A stretch of DNA of 7,537 nucleotides from assembly GCA_030625695.1 (NCBI GenBank), contig DAOUQK010000176.1, positions 1 through 7,537 of the forward strand, in the 5' to 3' direction. This DNA is from Paracoccaceae bacterium. Its GTDB lineage: Bacteria; Pseudomonadota; Alphaproteobacteria; Rhodobacterales; Rhodobacteraceae. Positions within the stretch are counted from its first letter, which is position 1. Each line of letters starts with the position of its first letter. Below the pieces are notes generated by a model. It was not told the origin of the DNA. It searched no databases and worked only from the letters and a program-made list of their open reading frames with translations. Shown here piece after piece: positions 6,144 to 7,537 of this stretch. The position numbers and the translations under genes are program-made.

Positions 6144-7172
6144 TCAGCGCGTGCGCCCCAACATTGCCAAACGAATTAACGCACGTTCCATTATCGCCAT
6201 GGCCGGGGCGGTCTGCCCGGCCGAACGCAATTGCAGGTCAGTATCAATCAGAACCGTCAGCGCGGTTTCCAGTTTTGCCGCCCCCCAGCTCTGCGCCTGC
6301 CGGACAATCCGGTCGCGGCGCTGGCCATAAACCGGCGGCCGCAACCGGCCTACTCCGGCTGCGGCGCCACCGGGATCAGAGGCGGCGGCATATAAAGTGC
6401 GGAAATGCCTTGTGGCACCGATGCACAGGCTGACCGCGTTCGTGCCTTGCGCCTGAAGACGGCGCAATAATGGCCCGATCTTATCGCTATGGGCTTCGGC
6501 CACCACGTTCAGCATATCGTCCAGGGCGGCCTCGGTTGATTGCGGCGCGCAGGCGTCGATGTCCTCTAAGGTCAACTCACCCGTGTCGCCAATTTTATAC
6601 AGCGAGAGTTTTTCCAGCGTCTGGGAAAAATCGCCGGGCCCAAGAACATTTGCCAACCCGGTTAACGCGGCCATGGCTTCGGTTGGCGCCGAACGGATAC
6701 CGGCCTTGGTCAAAGCCTGTTCAATCTCGGCGCGGGACGGGGGATTGTCGTAAATACCAACGGCAAAGGCATTACCATGCCCCTCAAACGCCTTGCGCAG
6801 TTTCGAATTGGGTTTCAGCGCCCCGGCGGTGACGATGATCTGCGCATCCCCCGGCTGCCAGTCCTGCAAGGCGGCGATAATGGCCGGGGCGGCGGCATCG
6901 GTGGTCTCTTCGACAAACGCCGCACGCGGACCGGGAAAGAAACCAACCGCCTTGATCGCGTCGATCAATTGCACCGGGTCTTTACGCAGATCGCCCCCGG
7001 CCATACGGGTCAGGCGCATTTCTTCGTCAGCACCTTTGCCCAACAGCGCAAGGATCACCTGTTGCCGCTTAAGGGCCACGCGCATGGCGTCGGCCCCATA
7101 GATCAGCAGTCCGGTGCGGTTTGGGTCTGGCTTGGCGAAATAGCCATCGGCGTCGCGGGTGTTCAGTTTCAT
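6144..7172 (-). CDS. holA: DNA polymerase III subunit delta
   Basis: A 342-residue protein of the length usual for HolA, the clamp-loader subunit that opens the beta sliding clamp during chromosome replication. The N-terminal AAA+-like region shows LLIYGADAMRVALKRQ (22-37), a degenerate nucleotide-loop segment as expected for delta, which does not hydrolyse ATP. The middle contains GPGDFSQTLEKLSLY (178-192), and the C-terminal collar domain contains ATRHFRTLY (253-261) and RPPVYGQRRDRIVRQAQSW (278-296), typical of alphaproteobacterial delta. The ATG overlaps the lptE stop in ATGA (7169-7172) and has no strong ribosome-binding site, so translation is probably coupled to lptE. A terminator follows the stop closely. 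Confidence 0.93.
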   Translation of the reverse strand: MKLNTRDADGYFAKPDPNRTGLLIYGADAMRVALKRQQVILALLGKGADEEMRLTRMAGGDLRKDPVQLIDAIKAVGFFPGPRAAFVEETTDAAAPAIIAALQDWQPGDAQIIVTAGALKPNSKLRKAFEGHGNAFAVGIYDNPPSRAEIEQALTKAGIRSAPTEAMAALTGLANVLGPGDFSQTLEKLSLYKIGDTGELTLEDIDACAPQSTEAALDDMLNVVAEAHSDKIGPLLRRLQAQGTNAVSLCIGATRHFRTLYAAASDPGGAAAGVGRLRPPVYGQRRDRIVRQAQSWGAAKLETALTVLIDTDLQLRSAGQTAPAMAIMERALIRLAMLGRTR

Positions 7173-7537
7173 TGCGGCAAATCGGCAGGAATATCGGCTG
7201 TGGCATAAAGCCGTGTGGTGATCTGATCGGCCAGAATGACCATCAATCGCGTCCGTGCATCGCGTTCGGCGGCAAGGGTTTCAACCGTTGATCCGGTGGC
7301 CGAATAGCCAGTGAAATTATCGACCGAGCCCGACGCAACAATGTCGCCGCTTTCATTACTGCGCAAAACATAATCGACCTTGCCCACCAAAGAATAACGG
7401 GTTGTTTCATTCGATGCGGTGATCGCCTGACCTTGTGCCCCGCTTTTCAGGGTAAAGGACAGGGCATAGATCGGCACTTCAGGCCGACCCAGCCGCTCTT
7501 CAAGGTTTTGCACCAGTTGATAGGCGTCCGTGGTGTC
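7169..7537 (-). CDS. lptE: LPS assembly lipoprotein LptE (5' end outside window)
   Basis: The last 122 residues of an outer-membrane lipoprotein that plugs the LptD barrel and helps insert lipopolysaccharide into the outer membrane. The frame enters from the right edge and reads through, so the GTG at 7511-7513 is internal. YQLVQNLEERLGRPEVPIYA (from about the sixth visible residue), a central strand-rich part (YSLVGKVDYVL) and the C-terminal helix ERDARTRLMVILADQITTRL match LptE. The signal peptide and lipobox cysteine lie outside the window and cannot be checked. The gene precedes holA with a 4-bp overlap, an arrangement I recall from alphaproteobacteria, where leuS often lies upstream; that neighbour is not visible here. 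Confidence 0.87.
   Translation of the reverse strand, partial: DTTDAYQLVQNLEERLGRPEVPIYALSFTLKSGAQGQAITASNETTRYSLVGKVDYVLRSNESGDIVASGSVDNFTGYSATGSTVETLAAERDARTRLMVILADQITTRLYATADIPADLPQ

Noticed and set aside
5759..6433. Long open frame on the plus strand opposite the GST and holA genes
   Set aside because: It spans two real genes and their terminator, has an Arg/Pro-rich composition typical of antisense frames in GC-rich DNA, and resembles no family.

Overview
This 7.5 kb window looks like chromosomal DNA from an alphaproteobacterium, most likely Rhodobacteraceae (Roseobacter group). Three things point there: the lptE-holA pair, a secreted protein that resembles the DUF2125 proteins I know mainly from that family, and moderately GC-rich, Ala/Gly-rich coding sequence. 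These assignments rest on recognition of the proteins, not on a database search.

Layout from left to right. (1) A leftward pmbA/tldE gene (3' end outside the window) occupies about the first 1 kb. (2) A 256-bp intergenic stretch follows. It holds two palindromic hairpins with a GTAG foot that look like a REP/BIME element, and an intrinsic terminator serving the next gene. (3) A leftward gene encodes a 504-residue, cysteine-free exported DUF2125-type protein. (4) A 145-bp divergent promoter region carries a 12-bp tandem repeat. (5) A rightward, tightly overlapping three-gene operon encodes a short-chain dehydrogenase/reductase, a short crotonase-fold protein and an HI0933/BaiN-type flavoprotein, joined by GTGA and ATGA overlaps. 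(6) A leftward glutathione S-transferase-like gene converges on the flavoprotein gene, and both stop codons lie in one CTAG in the loop of a hairpin. (7) A leftward lptE-holA pair ends the window, with holA starting inside the lptE stop and followed by its own terminator; the 5' end of lptE is outside the window.

How the genes relate. lptE (outer-membrane LPS assembly) and holA (DNA polymerase III delta) are housekeeping genes that share a transcript rather than a pathway. PmbA/TldE normally acts with TldD, which is not in the window. The dehydrogenase-crotonase-flavoprotein trio is probably co-translated, so the products are likely made together, but its substrate cannot be read from the sequence. 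The crotonase member lacks both glutamates used by enoyl-CoA hydratases, which makes an ordinary beta-oxidation role doubtful.

I see no phage, CRISPR, toxin-antitoxin, transposase, tRNA or rRNA sequence. Most of the window is ordinary core genome. The less ordinary parts are the REP-like element, the degenerate crotonase in its coupled operon, the shared-stop hairpin, and the repeat in the divergent promoter.
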